Shown: piece after piece, positions 22,651-32,463 of the stretch
Layout: each line of letters begins with the position of its first letter
Position numbering within the stretch: the first letter of the stretch is position 1
Assembly (NCBI RefSeq): GCF_000092205.1
Contig: NC_014216.1
Coordinates: forward strand, 496,001 to 560,000
Direction: 5' to 3'
DNA length: 64,000 nucleotides
From: Desulfurivibrio alkaliphilus AHT 2
GTDB lineage: Bacteria > Desulfobacterota > Desulfobulbia > Desulfobulbales > Desulfurivibrionaceae
Position numbers and translations under genes: made by a program
The notes under the pieces: generated by a model
What the model was told of the DNA's origin: nothing
Seen by the model: the letters and a program-made list of their open reading frames with translations, nothing else
Database searches by the model: none

Positions 22651-23400
22651 TCAGGCTTTTTCGGGCGGCCCGATCTGTAACAGGGCCAGAAATTCCAGGT
22701 TTCCTTTGGGGCCCGGCACCGGCGAGGTGATCACACCCTGCCAGCTTAAGCCGAGTTCGGCGGTGAAATTTTGCAGCCGGGAGACCACTTCCCGGTGCAG
22801 TTCCTGGTCGCGCACCACCCCGCCTTTGCCGACCTTGCCCTTGCCCACTTCAAACTGCGGCTTAATTAAAGGAATAATCAGGGCTGCCGGCTTGAGTAAG
22901 GGCAGCAGCGGCGGCAGCAGCAACTCCAGCGAAATAAAAGAGGCGTCCATCACCGCCAGGTCGATGGCCTCGGGGATATCGGTGGTGGTTAAATGGCGGG
23001 CATTGGTCCGCTCCATAACCACCACCCGCGGGTCCTGGCGCAGTTTCCAGGCCAGTTGGCCGTAACCCACATCCACCGCGTAAACCCGGGCGGCACCGCG
23101 TTGCAGCAGGCAGTCGGTGAAGCCGCCGGTGGAGGCGCCGATATCCAGGGCCACCAGATTGGCGGGGTCAACGGCAAAATAATCCAAGGCGGCGGCCAGC
23201 TTCAAGCCGCCCCGGCTGACAAACGGGCAGGGATTCTCTTTTACCTGCAGCGGGGTGGCCGGCGGCAGCAGGGTGCCGGCTTTGTCCAGCACCTGGCCGT
23301 GCTCCCCCCGCACCTGGCCGGCGGCGATCAGGGCCTGGGCCCGTTGCCGGCTAGGGGCCAGGCCGCGGGTTACCAGCAATTTGTCCAGGCGCTGTTTCAT
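22651..23400 (-). CDS. tlyA: TlyA-family rRNA 2'-O-methyltransferase
   Basis: From ATG 23400 the protein has 249 residues: an S4 RNA-binding domain ([20 protein letters not shown]) and an FtsJ-type methyltransferase domain with the SAM motif [20 protein letters not shown] and the catalytic K-D-K-E-like set ([27 protein letters not shown]). TlyA methylates ribose positions in 16S and 23S rRNA and is often annotated as hemolysin A. An upstream in-frame ATG at 23418 lies inside the accessory arm of palindromic copy 4; a single-base variant of that arm creates it. Either way the translation start region has been reshaped by the element. The HD-GYP gene follows downstream. Confidence 0.92.
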   Translation of the reverse strand: MKQRLDKLLVTRGLAPSRQRAQALIAAGQVRGEHGQVLDKAGTLLPPATPLQVKENPCPFVSRGGLKLAAALDYFAVDPANLVALDIGASTGGFTDCLLQRGAARVYAVDVGYGQLAWKLRQDPRVVVMERTNARHLTTTDIPEAIDLAVMDASFISLELLLPPLLPLLKPAALIIPLIKPQFEVGKGKVGKGGVVRDQELHREVVSRLQNFTAELGLSWQGVITSPVPGPKGNLEFLALLQIGPPEKA

Positions 23401-23410
23401 CTTTTGTATC

Positions 23411-23561
23411 GTAACCATTCACCAGGGGTACTAACTTGCCGGTTTAACGGGCTGTAATCGTTCAGCAGTGCCGCAGGTTCGGGTAAGCAGCCAGGTGCAG
23501 CGTACCCCCTGTACGTAAGCCTGGCTGATCGCCCGAAGATGCGGTGCTGCTGAACGATTAC
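23411..23561 (+). repeat. Palindromic element, copy 4, with left accessory arm
   Basis: Accessory arm at 23411-23453 (GTAACCATTCACCAGGGGTA start), palindrome at 23454-23561 (GTAATCGTTCAGCAG ... CTGCTGAACGATTAC). It occupies almost the whole gap between glmM and tlyA. The arm lies 11 nt from the tlyA start codon, so it forms the 5' leader of tlyA. Confidence 0.95.
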
Positions 23562-23567
23562 TTTGTA

Positions 23568-24917
23568 TTAAGTGGTCTGCTGCTTAATGTGCTCGCAGAT
23601 TTCTTTGGCGATCATGCCGATCCGGGCCTGGTCGGCGCCCTCCACCATGACCCTGATCAGCGGCTCGGTGCCGGAGGGGCGGATGAGAATACGCCCCTCT
23701 CGGCCCAGTTCGGCCTCAGCGGCGTTGACCAGTTTTTTAAGGCCCTTGATTTTGTCGGGGGCAGCCGGTCGTTCCAGGCGGACATTTTCCAGCACCTGGG
23801 GGACGGCGGTCATCAGGCCGGCCAGTTCCGAGAGCCTTTTGTTCTGCTTGAGCATGACCGCCAGCAGGCGCAGGGCGGCGAGGATGCCGTCGCCGGTGGT
23901 GTTGTGGTCCAAAAAGATCAGGTGTCCCGATTGTTCGCCGCCGAAATTATACCCCTTGGTGCGCATTCGTTCCACCACGTAGCGGTCCCCCACCGGGGTC
24001 CGCTCCAGCCGGCCGCCATGGGCCCGCATAAAGTGTTCCAGGCCGAGATTGCTCATCACGGTGGCCACCAGGGTTTTGTGGCGTAACCTTTTCTCGGCCA
24101 GCAGGTCGGCGGCGCAGATGGCCATGATCTGGTCGCCGTTCAGGATGGTGCCGGTTTCGTCGGCCACCATCAGGCGATCGGCGTCACCGTCCAAAGCCAG
24201 GCCGATATCCGCCCCGGTCTCGCGTACCTTGGCGGCCATGATCTCCGGGCAGAGCGCCCCGCATTCGCGGTTGATGTTGGTGCCGTCGGGTTCGGCCCCG
24301 ATGGTGGTAACTTTGGCCCCCAGTTCGCTGAACACATGGGGGGCTACCCCGTAGCCGGCCCCGTTGGCGCAGTCCAGGACAATATGGAGATCGTCCAGGC
24401 TGAGATCGGCGGGAAAGGCGTTTTTCAGGTAAACGATATAGCGGCCCCGGGCGTCATCGATGCGGGTGGCGCGGCCGACTTCCTCGGCGGTGGGGCGCAG
24501 GGCTGCCATTTTTTGTGAAAAAATCAAATCTTCGATGGCCAGTTCTTCGGCATCGGGAAGTTTGTAACCGTCGGCGGCAAAGATCTTGATCCCGTTGTCG
24601 GCAAAGGGATTGTGGGAGGCGGAGATCACCACCCCGGCATCGGCTCGCATGCTGGTGGTGATAAAGGCGATCCCCGGGGTCGGCAGGGGGCCCACCAGCA
24701 GAATGTCCACTCCCATGGAACAGATTCCGGCGGCCAGGGCGTTTTCGATCATGTAGCCGGAAAGGCGGGTATCTTTGCCAATCACAATGCGGTGGCGGTG
24801 GCTTTGCTGCTTAACCAGGAAGGCCAGGCCGCGGCCGACCTGCATGGCGATCTCGGTGGTCATGGGGTAGAGGTTGGCCATGCCCCTGATGCCGTCGGTG
24901 CCGAATAATCTTCTCAT
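23568..24917 (-). CDS. glmM: Phosphoglucosamine mutase
   Basis: The 449-residue protein has the family's four landmarks: the start [14 protein letters not shown], the phosphoserine loop [17 protein letters not shown], the Mg-binding loop [10 protein letters not shown] and the C-terminal phosphate-binding [15 protein letters not shown]. It converts glucosamine-6-phosphate to glucosamine-1-phosphate for peptidoglycan and LPS precursors. It is the third gene of a cdaA-cdaR-glmM operon, overlapping cdaR by 4 nt. In Gram-positive bacteria GlmM binds and inhibits CdaA; conservation of the order suggests the same link here. Confidence 0.97.
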   Translation of the reverse strand: MRRLFGTDGIRGMANLYPMTTEIAMQVGRGLAFLVKQQSHRHRIVIGKDTRLSGYMIENALAAGICSMGVDILLVGPLPTPGIAFITTSMRADAGVVISASHNPFADNGIKIFAADGYKLPDAEELAIEDLIFSQKMAALRPTAEEVGRATRIDDARGRYIVYLKNAFPADLSLDDLHIVLDCANGAGYGVAPHVFSELGAKVTTIGAEPDGTNINRECGALCPEIMAAKVRETGADIGLALDGDADRLMVADETGTILNGDQIMAICAADLLAEKRLRHKTLVATVMSNLGLEHFMRAHGGRLERTPVGDRYVVERMRTKGYNFGGEQSGHLIFLDHNTTGDGILAALRLLAVMLKQNKRLSELAGLMTAVPQVLENVRLERPAAPDKIKGLKKLVNAAEAELGREGRILIRPSGTEPLIRVMVEGADQARIGMIAKEICEHIKQQTT

Positions 24918-25672
24918 GGCTGCGGCTGCTCCGGAAGCAGCGGGACCGGTTCGGTATCCCGCCTGTTTTCATCGTTTTCCGCCTCTTCGGGCTCAATGAT
25001 CAGCCGGACCTTGACCGTGGTTTCGCCCAGCAACTCCGTCAGCTTTTCGTCCATGACCAGGGCAACCTGGCGGCTGGTGGTTTCGGTTAAGCCTTCGATG
25101 TCGACGGGCACGGTGGGCAGCTGGTCGGTCTGGCCCAGCAGGGTCGCCGGGCCGCGGATGCTGATGGTGGCCGGGTCGGCCTGGACCTGTAGCAACAAGT
25201 AGCCCGGTGCCGGTTGACCGGTGATCTTCGGCTCCACCGGGAAGTTTTTTTCTTGCAGGTGGTCGATATGCAGGGTGGTATGGGCTGGCTGCACCCGTAA
25301 CACCTCGATTCCACGTGGGAAAGGTATTGAGTCCGGGTCGTTGCGGATGGCCATGGTTCCTGGTTGGGCCCCGGCCAGGTTGATGGTGCGGGTAACGTTC
25401 TGGCGCCGCAGGCCGTCGATCAGCCCCCGCGGGCCGGCGATGGTCACCTCCAGTTGCTGTTTGTACTGGTTGACAATCACCATGTCGCGGGGCAGGTTGA
25501 CCAACTCCACCGGCACCAGCACATGGGTGTCGATTTTGTCCTCGCCGACCACGAAATGCCACAGCAGCACGGCAAAGAGCAGGGCCAGCAGGCGCAATAC
25601 CCAGTCTTTGGGCCAGTAGTCGGCGACCTCGGTGGTGGCCGCCTTTTTTATTTGTTCAACCAGTTTTTCCAT
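24914..25672 (-). CDS. cdaR: CdaR/YbbR-domain membrane protein
   Basis: The 252-residue protein has one N-terminal membrane helix ([20 protein letters not shown]) and repeated YbbR domains facing the periplasm (for example [20 protein letters not shown] and [19 protein letters not shown]). The tail is rich in Glu and Pro. CdaR proteins regulate the diadenylate cyclase CdaA. The gene overlaps cdaA by 25 nt and glmM by 4 nt, so the three genes are tightly coupled. Confidence 0.9.
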   Translation of the reverse strand: MEKLVEQIKKAATTEVADYWPKDWVLRLLALLFAVLLWHFVVGEDKIDTHVLVPVELVNLPRDMVIVNQYKQQLEVTIAGPRGLIDGLRRQNVTRTINLAGAQPGTMAIRNDPDSIPFPRGIEVLRVQPAHTTLHIDHLQEKNFPVEPKITGQPAPGYLLLQVQADPATISIRGPATLLGQTDQLPTVPVDIEGLTETTSRQVALVMDEKLTELLGETTVKVRLIIEPEEAENDENRRDTEPVPLLPEQPQP

Positions 25673-26439
25673 AACTTGGGAGAGATATACTCTTTGGGCA
25701 GAAAAATATTGTCCAGCCTGCTGCGCAAAGCCTGTTCATCCAGGTCCAGGGTCAGGGCGCCGTGCTGGGCCAGGGAGACCCGACCGGTCTCTTCGGAAAC
25801 CACGATGACCACCGCGTCGGTTTCTTCGGTGACCCCGATGGCCGCCCGGTGGCGGGTGCCCAGGTGCTTGCTGATATAGGGGTTTTTGGTAAGCGGCAAA
25901 AAGCAGCCGGCGGCGGCGATTTTATCGTCGACGATGATCACCGCCCCGTCGTGCAGCGGCGAGTTGTGCAAAAACAAGGAGTAAAGCAACTGGTGGCTGA
26001 CCTCGGCATTGAGGCTCTGGCCCGATTCCAGAAAATCCTTCAGCCCGGTGCGCCGTTCGATAACGATCAGGGCTCCGATCCGGTCGCGGGAGAGGGCATA
26101 AGCCGCCTTGACCGTTTCCCCCAGAACATGAAGGGTTTCCTCGCTGGATTTGCTGAAGGGGGTACGCCCGAACTGGGTCAGGGCGCGGCGGATATCACGC
26201 TGAAAAATAATGATGATAATCAGGAAAAGGGAGCTTAAAAACGAGCCCAGCAGCCAGTAAAGGGTTAGAAACTCCAACTCCCGGGCCGCAAAATAAATCA
26301 CGATCAGTACCGCGATACCGACGAGCATCTGGACCGCCCGGGTGCCTCTGATCAGCAGCATGATCCGGTAAATGAGATAAGCAACGATCAGGATATCGAG
26401 TACGTCTTGCCATCTCAGTGAGGTCAGGTTCGTCAGCAT
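25648..26439 (-). CDS. cdaA: Membrane-bound diadenylate cyclase CdaA
   Basis: The 263-residue protein begins with three membrane helices and carries the DisA_N/DAC domain. The catalytic DGA motif is LHDGAVIIVDD and the RHR motif is LGTRHRAAIG, both intact. It makes the second messenger c-di-AMP from two ATP. It is the first gene of the cdaA-cdaR-glmM operon, well known in Firmicutes. In a Gram-negative host it implies that c-di-AMP controls osmolyte or cell-wall balance. No ydaO-type riboswitch is visible in the 5' region. Confidence 0.95.
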   Translation of the reverse strand: MLTNLTSLRWQDVLDILIVAYLIYRIMLLIRGTRAVQMLVGIAVLIVIYFAARELEFLTLYWLLGSFLSSLFLIIIIIFQRDIRRALTQFGRTPFSKSSEETLHVLGETVKAAYALSRDRIGALIVIERRTGLKDFLESGQSLNAEVSHQLLYSLFLHNSPLHDGAVIIVDDKIAAAGCFLPLTKNPYISKHLGTRHRAAIGVTEETDAVVIVVSEETGRVSLAQHGALTLDLDEQALRSRLDNIFLPKEYISPKLWKNWLNK

Positions 26440-26796
26440 CTGTTAGAAAATCGTTGCAAGCGGAAAAAAAGCGGAGCGGTAAAGGGCCGTAACAGCCCCT
26501 TTGAGCAAAGGGCCGTTTAATGACGATATGGCCGCACAGACCCGGCCATGTCATCATTAACCAACACAATAGCCGATAAAGACCCGGACGGGCAAGGGGA
26601 GTGTTTGATTTTTCACAAAAAAATATTGACAGTCCGGCTGTTTTGCCGGCGGCTTCCGAATAAACCTGCCGGGCCGATGGCAAATAAGGGTTTTTTACCC
26701 CTTACCGCTTGACAGTTAACCACGATAACGGTATATAACCCCTTTTGCATTGTCCCAATTATTCCAAGTCATTTATTGCAGCAAGGAGATGTAGCT
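26440..26796. other. Divergent control region between cdaA and rpsT
   Basis: No gene is visible. On the cdaA side there is an inverted repeat (ATGGCCG at 26528-26534 with CGGCCAT at 26543-26549, extended by flanking complementary bases) that may be an operator or leader hairpin. A lone TTGACA occurs at 26626-26631 without a clear -10 box. On the rpsT side lies the strong promoter listed separately. Confidence 0.5.
26709..26737 (+). promoter_or_regulatory. Strong sigma-70 promoter of rpsT
   Basis: TTGACA (26709-26714), a 17-nt spacer and TATATA (26732-26737) form a near-consensus promoter, as expected for a ribosomal protein gene. Transcription would start near 26744, about 53 nt before the start codon. 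Confidence 0.8.
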
Positions 26797-27069
26797 TTGG
26801 CGAATCATAAATCGGCGATGAAAAGAAATCGGCAGAATGTGGTCCGGCGCGAACGTAACCGGTCCAATCGCTCCCGCCTGAAGACCCTGTACCGGCGGAT
26901 TGATGAGGCAATCGTGGCCAACTCCCCCGAGCAGGCCCGCCAGGCGTTGCAGAACGCGGTACCGATGATTGCCAAAGCGGTCAATCAAGGGGTTTTGCAC
27001 CGCAACACCGCCGCCCGCAAGATCTCGCGGCTAACCCGTCGGGTTAATGCCTTCGCTCAGAACAGCTGA
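26797..27069 (+). CDS. rpsT: 30S ribosomal protein S20
   Basis: The start is a TTG at 26797, preceded by AAGGAGA; the product is 90 residues beginning (M)ANHKSAMKRNRQNVVRRERN, which matches S20 exactly in type and length. E. coli rpsT also starts with UUG, where the weak start codon takes part in autoregulation, so the same control is likely here. The longer frame from 26776 is unlikely, since it would contain the Shine-Dalgarno. A classical terminator follows. Confidence 0.96.
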   Translation: MANHKSAMKRNRQNVVRRERNRSNRSRLKTLYRRIDEAIVANSPEQARQALQNAVPMIAKAVNQGVLHRNTAARKISRLTRRVNAFAQNS

Positions 27070-27102
27070 TCCTTTCGGCTTTGAGATTTTGTCTTGAGGA
27101 GC

Positions 27103-27139
27103 AAAAGCCATGGTGCCTTCGGGGGCCGTGGCTTTTTTT
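27103..27139 (+). terminator. Rho-independent terminator of rpsT
   Basis: AAAAGCCA pairs with TGGCTTTT, with further pairing around a TTCG-containing loop, and seven T's complete the signal. Confidence 0.85.
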
Positions 27140-27180
27140 GTCGTTGGCAGTCCATTAAGTCAGCAGGTTATGGGGCCTCG

Positions 27181-28716
<1,536 letters not shown>

Positions 28717-28741
28717 CCTTTTGAGATAACGGAATGCCCTG

Positions 28742-29329
28742 ATGCTGGTGGTAATCGACAATTACGACTCCTTCACCTACAACATCGTCCAAACCCTGGG
28801 AGGGATGGGGGCGGAGATGGTCATTTACCGCAACGACGAGGTGGATATCGCCACCGTGGAGGCCTGCCGCCCCCATCGGCTGCTGATTTCACCGGGCCCT
28901 TGCACTCCGGCCCAGGCGGGAATCTCCGTGGATCTGATTCGGCACTTCAGCGGTAAAATCCCGGTGTTGGGCGTCTGCCTGGGGCACCAGGCCATCGGTG
29001 AGGCCTTCGGCGGTAAAATCGTCCGGGCCGACCGCTTGATGCATGGTAAAACCAGCATGATCAGCCACGACGGCAAGGGAGTTTTTCGCGGCCTGCCCGA
29101 TCCCTTCGAGGCCATGCGCTACCATTCTTTGGCGGTGGAGGAAGAGAGTTTGCCCGGCTGCCTGGAAATCACCGCCCGGTCGGACCATGGTGAGTTGATG
29201 GGCTTGCGGCACCGGGAACTGGTGGTGGAAGGCGTTCAGTTCCACCCCGAATCCATCATGACCCCGGCCGGGGTTGGGCTGCTGAAAAATTTTATTGATC
29301 CCGACTATCCGTCGTTCTTGCGCGGTTGA
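28742..29329 (+). CDS. trpG: Anthranilate synthase glutamine amidotransferase (component II)
   Basis: The 195-residue class I amidotransferase has the start VVIDNYDSFTYNIVQTL, the oxyanion and nucleophile motif LGVCLGHQAIGE (Cys in the elbow) and the catalytic His/Glu in VQFHPESIMT. It supplies ammonia to TrpE. The gene is separate from trpE (25-nt gap) and from trpD, unlike the fused TrpGD of E. coli. Confidence 0.96.
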   Translation: MLVVIDNYDSFTYNIVQTLGGMGAEMVIYRNDEVDIATVEACRPHRLLISPGPCTPAQAGISVDLIRHFSGKIPVLGVCLGHQAIGEAFGGKIVRADRLMHGKTSMISHDGKGVFRGLPDPFEAMRYHSLAVEEESLPGCLEITARSDHGELMGLRHRELVVEGVQFHPESIMTPAGVGLLKNFIDPDYPSFLRG

Positions 29330-29358
29330 GGGAAGCCAGTCTTCTACAGGGGGAGTGA

Positions 29359-30402
29359 ATGATCAAGGAAGCGATTGCCCGGGTGGTGGCCGGCCATGAT
29401 CTGGAGGAAACGGAGATGGTGGGGGTGATGCAGGAGATCATGGGCGGTGAGGCCACCGCCGCCCAGATCGGCGCTTTTATCACCGCCCTGCGGATCAAAG
29501 GGGAGACGGCGGCGGAGATCACCGGGGCCGTTCGAGTAATGCGGGAGAAAGCCACTCCCATTACCCCCTTCACCGCCGAAGAACTGGCGGCCGGGCAGGT
29601 GCTGATCGACACCTGCGGCACCGGTGGTGATTCCTCCGGCACCTTCAACGTTTCCACCACCACCGCCTTTGTGGTGGCCGCCGCCGGGCTGCCGGTGGCC
29701 AAACACGGCAACCGCTCCATTACCAGTTCCTGCGGCAGTGCCGATGTGCTGGAAAGCCTGGGGGTGGACCTGCAACTCGCCCCGGAGCAGATTACGGCAG
29801 CCATTCGCCAAGTGGGGATCGGCTTCATGTTCGCCCCGGCTCTGCACGGGGCCATGAAGCATGCCATCGGGCCCCGCCGGGAAATCGGGATTCGCACCAT
29901 TTTCAATATTCTGGGTCCGCTGACCAATCCCGCCGGGGCCAACGTGCAGGTAATGGGGGTTTATGATCGCGCCCTGGTGGAAACCCTGGCCGGTGTGCTG
30001 GGCCGCTTGGGCAGCCGCCGGGTGATGGTGGTCTGCGGCGAGGGTAACGTCGATGAGATTACCGTCACCGGTCCCACCCAAATAGCCGAATACCACGCCG
30101 GTGAGGTGCGCAGCTATACCGTGTCCCCGGAAGATTTCGGGCTGACCCGGGCCGGGCTGGCCGAAATCAGCGGTGGCGCGACGGCTGCCGAGGCAGCGAC
30201 ACAGTTGCGGGCGGTGCTGGCCGGTGAGCCTGGTCCCCGCCGGGATATGGTGCTGCTCAATGCCGCCGCCGTGTTCATTGCCGCCGGGCGCTGTCCCGAT
30301 TGGGCCGCCGGGGTTGAGCTGGCCCGGGAACTGATCGACAACGGGGCGGCGCTGGCCAAACTCGACGCCTTGGTAGCCTTCTGCCGGAAACAGAAATCAT
30401 GA
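29359..30402 (+). CDS. trpD: Anthranilate phosphoribosyltransferase
   Basis: The 347-residue protein carries the PRPP-binding loop DTCGTGGDSSGTFNVST, then AKHGNRSITSSCGSADVLE and the anthranilate-binding region FMFAPALHGAMKH. It joins anthranilate and PRPP. GGGGGAG precedes the ATG. Palindromic copy 5 starts 3 nt after its stop codon and separates it from trpC. Confidence 0.96.
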   Translation: MIKEAIARVVAGHDLEETEMVGVMQEIMGGEATAAQIGAFITALRIKGETAAEITGAVRVMREKATPITPFTAEELAAGQVLIDTCGTGGDSSGTFNVSTTTAFVVAAAGLPVAKHGNRSITSSCGSADVLESLGVDLQLAPEQITAAIRQVGIGFMFAPALHGAMKHAIGPRREIGIRTIFNILGPLTNPAGANVQVMGVYDRALVETLAGVLGRLGSRRVMVVCGEGNVDEITVTGPTQIAEYHAGEVRSYTVSPEDFGLTRAGLAEISGGATAAEAATQLRAVLAGEPGPRRDMVLLNAAAVFIAAGRCPDWAAGVELARELIDNGAALAKLDALVAFCRKQKS

Positions 30403-30405
30403 TTC

Positions 30406-30555
30406 GTAAACGTTCAGCCGCACCGCATCTTCGGGCGATCAGCCAGGCTTACGTACAGGGGGTACGCCGCGCCTGGCTGCTTACCCGAACCTGCGGCACG
30501 GCTGAACGTTTACGGCCCGTTATATCAGCAGTTATTGGCCCTGGTGAACGCGTAC
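30406..30555 (-). repeat. Palindromic element, copy 5, between trpD and trpC
   Basis: Palindrome at 30406-30513 (GTAAACGTTCAGCCG ... CGGCTGAACGTTTAC) with the accessory arm on the right (30514-30555, ending CTGGTGAACGCGTAC). The whole unit is inverted relative to copy 3. The arm ends 1 nt before the trpC start codon, so the trpC ribosome-binding region consists of element sequence. Confidence 0.95.
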
Positions 30556-30556
30556 T

Positions 30557-31324
30557 ATGATTCTGGACCGTATTGTTGCCCGCAAAAAAGAAGAGATTGC
30601 CGCCCTCAAGCGCCGGGGGCTGGGTGCTCCCGCCGATGAGCCGGACCCGCCCCGCGGTTTTATCGCCGCTCTCACCGGTTGTTCCGAGGTGGCGGTGATT
30701 GCCGAGTTGAAAAAGGCCTCGCCGTCCAAAGGGGTTATTCGTCCCGATTTTGATCCCGCCGCCATTGCCGCCGCCTACCAGCGGGGCGGGGCTGCCGCTT
30801 TGTCCATTCTCACCGATGTCGATTTTTTCCAGGGCTCCCTGGCCTATATTCCCCAGGTGCGACGGTTGGTGCCGCTGCCGGTGCTGCGCAAGGATTTCCT
30901 GCTCGATCCCCTCCAGGTGGAAGAGGCCTCCCGTTACGGGGCCGATGCCATTCTGCTGATCGCCGCCATTCTGACCGTGCCGCAGATGGAGGAATTGCGC
31001 TTGCAGGCGGAAGAGCTGGGGATGGATGTGCTGGTGGAGATCCACGACGAGGCCGAGGCCGAACAGGCCCTGGCCGCCGGCGCACGGCTGATCGGGGTTA
31101 ACAATCGCGATCTGCGCGATTTTTCCATGGACCTCAACACCACCTTTCGCTTGCGTAAACTGATTCCCCCGACCATTCCCCTGGTCAGCGAGTCCGGGAT
31201 TCGCGATCATGCCGATATCACCGCCCTGGCCGCGCACGGCATTGCCGCCGCCCTGGTGGGGGAGACCCTGATGCGGGCCGAAGACCCCGGCCAGGCCCTG
31301 CTGGCCCTGCGCGGTGCCGTTTGA
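30557..31324 (+). CDS. trpC: Indole-3-glycerol phosphate synthase
   Basis: The 255-residue TIM-barrel protein starts MILDRIVARKKEEIAALKRR and has the family motifs AELKKASPSKGVIRPDFDP, SILTDVDFFQGSL, LRKDFLLDPLQV and GVNNRDLRDFSMDLNT. It makes indole-glycerol phosphate. It is not fused to TrpF. The ATG directly follows a palindromic element, with no recognisable Shine-Dalgarno, so translation may be weak or depend on the fold of the element. A second element follows 2 nt after its stop. Confidence 0.96.
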   Translation: MILDRIVARKKEEIAALKRRGLGAPADEPDPPRGFIAALTGCSEVAVIAELKKASPSKGVIRPDFDPAAIAAAYQRGGAAALSILTDVDFFQGSLAYIPQVRRLVPLPVLRKDFLLDPLQVEEASRYGADAILLIAAILTVPQMEELRLQAEELGMDVLVEIHDEAEAEQALAAGARLIGVNNRDLRDFSMDLNTTFRLRKLIPPTIPLVSESGIRDHADITALAAHGIAAALVGETLMRAEDPGQALLALRGAV

Positions 31325-31326
31325 AT

Positions 31327-31476
31327 GTAAACGTCCAGCAGCACCGCATCTTCGGGCGATCAGCCAGGCTTACGTACAGGGAGTACGCTGCGCCCTGTCT
31401 GCTTGCCCGAACCTGCGGCACTGCTGAACGTTTACGGCCCGTTATATGGGCAATTGCTGGCCTTGGTGAACAGTTG
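31327..31476 (-). repeat. Palindromic element, copy 6, between trpC and trpF
   Basis: Palindrome at 31327-31435 (GTAAACGTCCAGCAG ... CTGCTGAACGTTTAC) with the accessory arm on the right (to about 31476), the same inverted orientation as copy 5. One stem carries a few mismatches (GCCCTGTCTGC instead of GCCTGGCTGC), so it is slightly degraded. Confidence 0.93.
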
Positions 31477-31506
31477 CGGTTGGACCTTGCAAAGAGGAGT
31501 CGGTTG

Positions 31507-32142
31507 ATGGAAGGACGGACAAGAATAAAAGTTTGCGGCATGACCGAGCCGGTGCGGGCGCGGGAGGCGGTGGCCGCCGGAGTGGACGCCCTGGGCTTTA
31601 TCTTTGCTCCTCAAAGCCCACGCCTGGTGTTGCCCGAACAGGCCCGGGAGATTATTGCCACCCTGCCGCCTTTTGTTGATGCGGTGGGGGTTTTTGTTAA
31701 CGAAGAGGTCGAGGTGGTGCGGGAGATCGCCCAGTACTGCGGGCTGACCATGTTGCAACTGCACGGCGACGAGGAGCCGGAATTCTGCCGGGCCATGCCG
31801 TTGCGGGTGATCAAGGCGATCCGGGTGGGGGAGCACAGTCTGCCCGCCGATTTGAGCCCTTATCGAGGTTGTGTCAGCGCTTTTTTGCTGGATACTTATC
31901 AACAGGGAGTTGCCGGCGGCACTGGGCAAAGTTTCGACTGGCAACTGGTGGCCCGCCTGGCTCCCCCGGCGCCGGTGGTGCTGGCCGGGGGGTTGACTCC
32001 GGACAATGTCGGGGAGGCCATCGCCCGGGTGCGCCCGTTTGCGGTGGATTTCAACTCCGGCCTGGAAACGGCCCCCGGGCTTAAAGATTCCCGCCTGCTG
32101 CGCCGGGCCGTGGCCGCCGTCGGCTTGGCCGATGGGCAGTAA
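31507..32142 (+). CDS. trpF: Phosphoribosylanthranilate isomerase
   Basis: I chose ATG 31507 (MEGRTRIKVCGMTEPVRARE), preceded by AGAGGAG; the open frame upstream is the translated palindromic element. The 211-residue TIM barrel has the catalytic Cys in KVCGMT, GFIFAPQSPR, LQLHGDE, the catalytic Asp in FLLDTY and the C-terminal VDFNSGLETAPGLKD (normally SSGVE-x-x-PG). It is the last gene of the local trp operon; trpB and trpA do not follow. Confidence 0.95.
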   Translation: MEGRTRIKVCGMTEPVRAREAVAAGVDALGFIFAPQSPRLVLPEQAREIIATLPPFVDAVGVFVNEEVEVVREIAQYCGLTMLQLHGDEEPEFCRAMPLRVIKAIRVGEHSLPADLSPYRGCVSAFLLDTYQQGVAGGTGQSFDWQLVARLAPPAPVVLAGGLTPDNVGEAIARVRPFAVDFNSGLETAPGLKDSRLLRRAVAAVGLADGQ

Positions 32143-32154
32143 CTCCCTTCTTCC

Positions 32155-32194
32155 GGCCGTGTGTTGCTGAGCAACCCCAACGGCCCCGTTTTTT
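32155..32194 (+). terminator. Terminator of the trp operon
   Basis: GGCCGT (32155-32160) pairs with ACGGCC (32180-32185), GTTGC with GCAAC inside, and six T's follow at 32189-32194. Confidence 0.85.
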
Positions 32195-32195
32195 C

Positions 32196-32220
32196 GGCGA
32201 AAACCGCGGCGGTTTTCGCC
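32196..32220. terminator. Second hairpin downstream of trpF
   Basis: A perfect 10-bp inverted repeat (GGCGAAAACC with GGTTTTCGCC) and a 5-nt loop lie directly behind the trp terminator; a T-run (TTTTTT) follows 12 nt later. It may act as a back-up terminator. Confidence 0.5.
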
Positions 32221-32463
32221 CTCTGTACCTTTTTTCCCTCCACACCCACCCCGATTTTCGCTTTCGCTGGGCCCCATTTCTTCATTTATCCCCCCACCAA
32301 AGTCAACCGATATGAATAATTAGCTGTTTGTTCATTCGGTTGATGGTCTGTTTTTTTGTATTTCTACACCGATAAATGTGTTTACATAACTTTTAGATTT
32401 GCGTATTTGTTTTAAACCAGGCTTTAACACATTGTGCCGGTGGGGCCGGCGCGAGGGTAGGGA

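Larger units (their letters stand above)
32143..32463. other. Intergenic region after trpF
   Basis: The first 80 nt hold two terminator hairpins (listed separately). The rest is AT-rich and should contain the promoter of the FapA-like gene, but I see no clear -35/-10 pair and no ORF. Confidence 0.5.
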
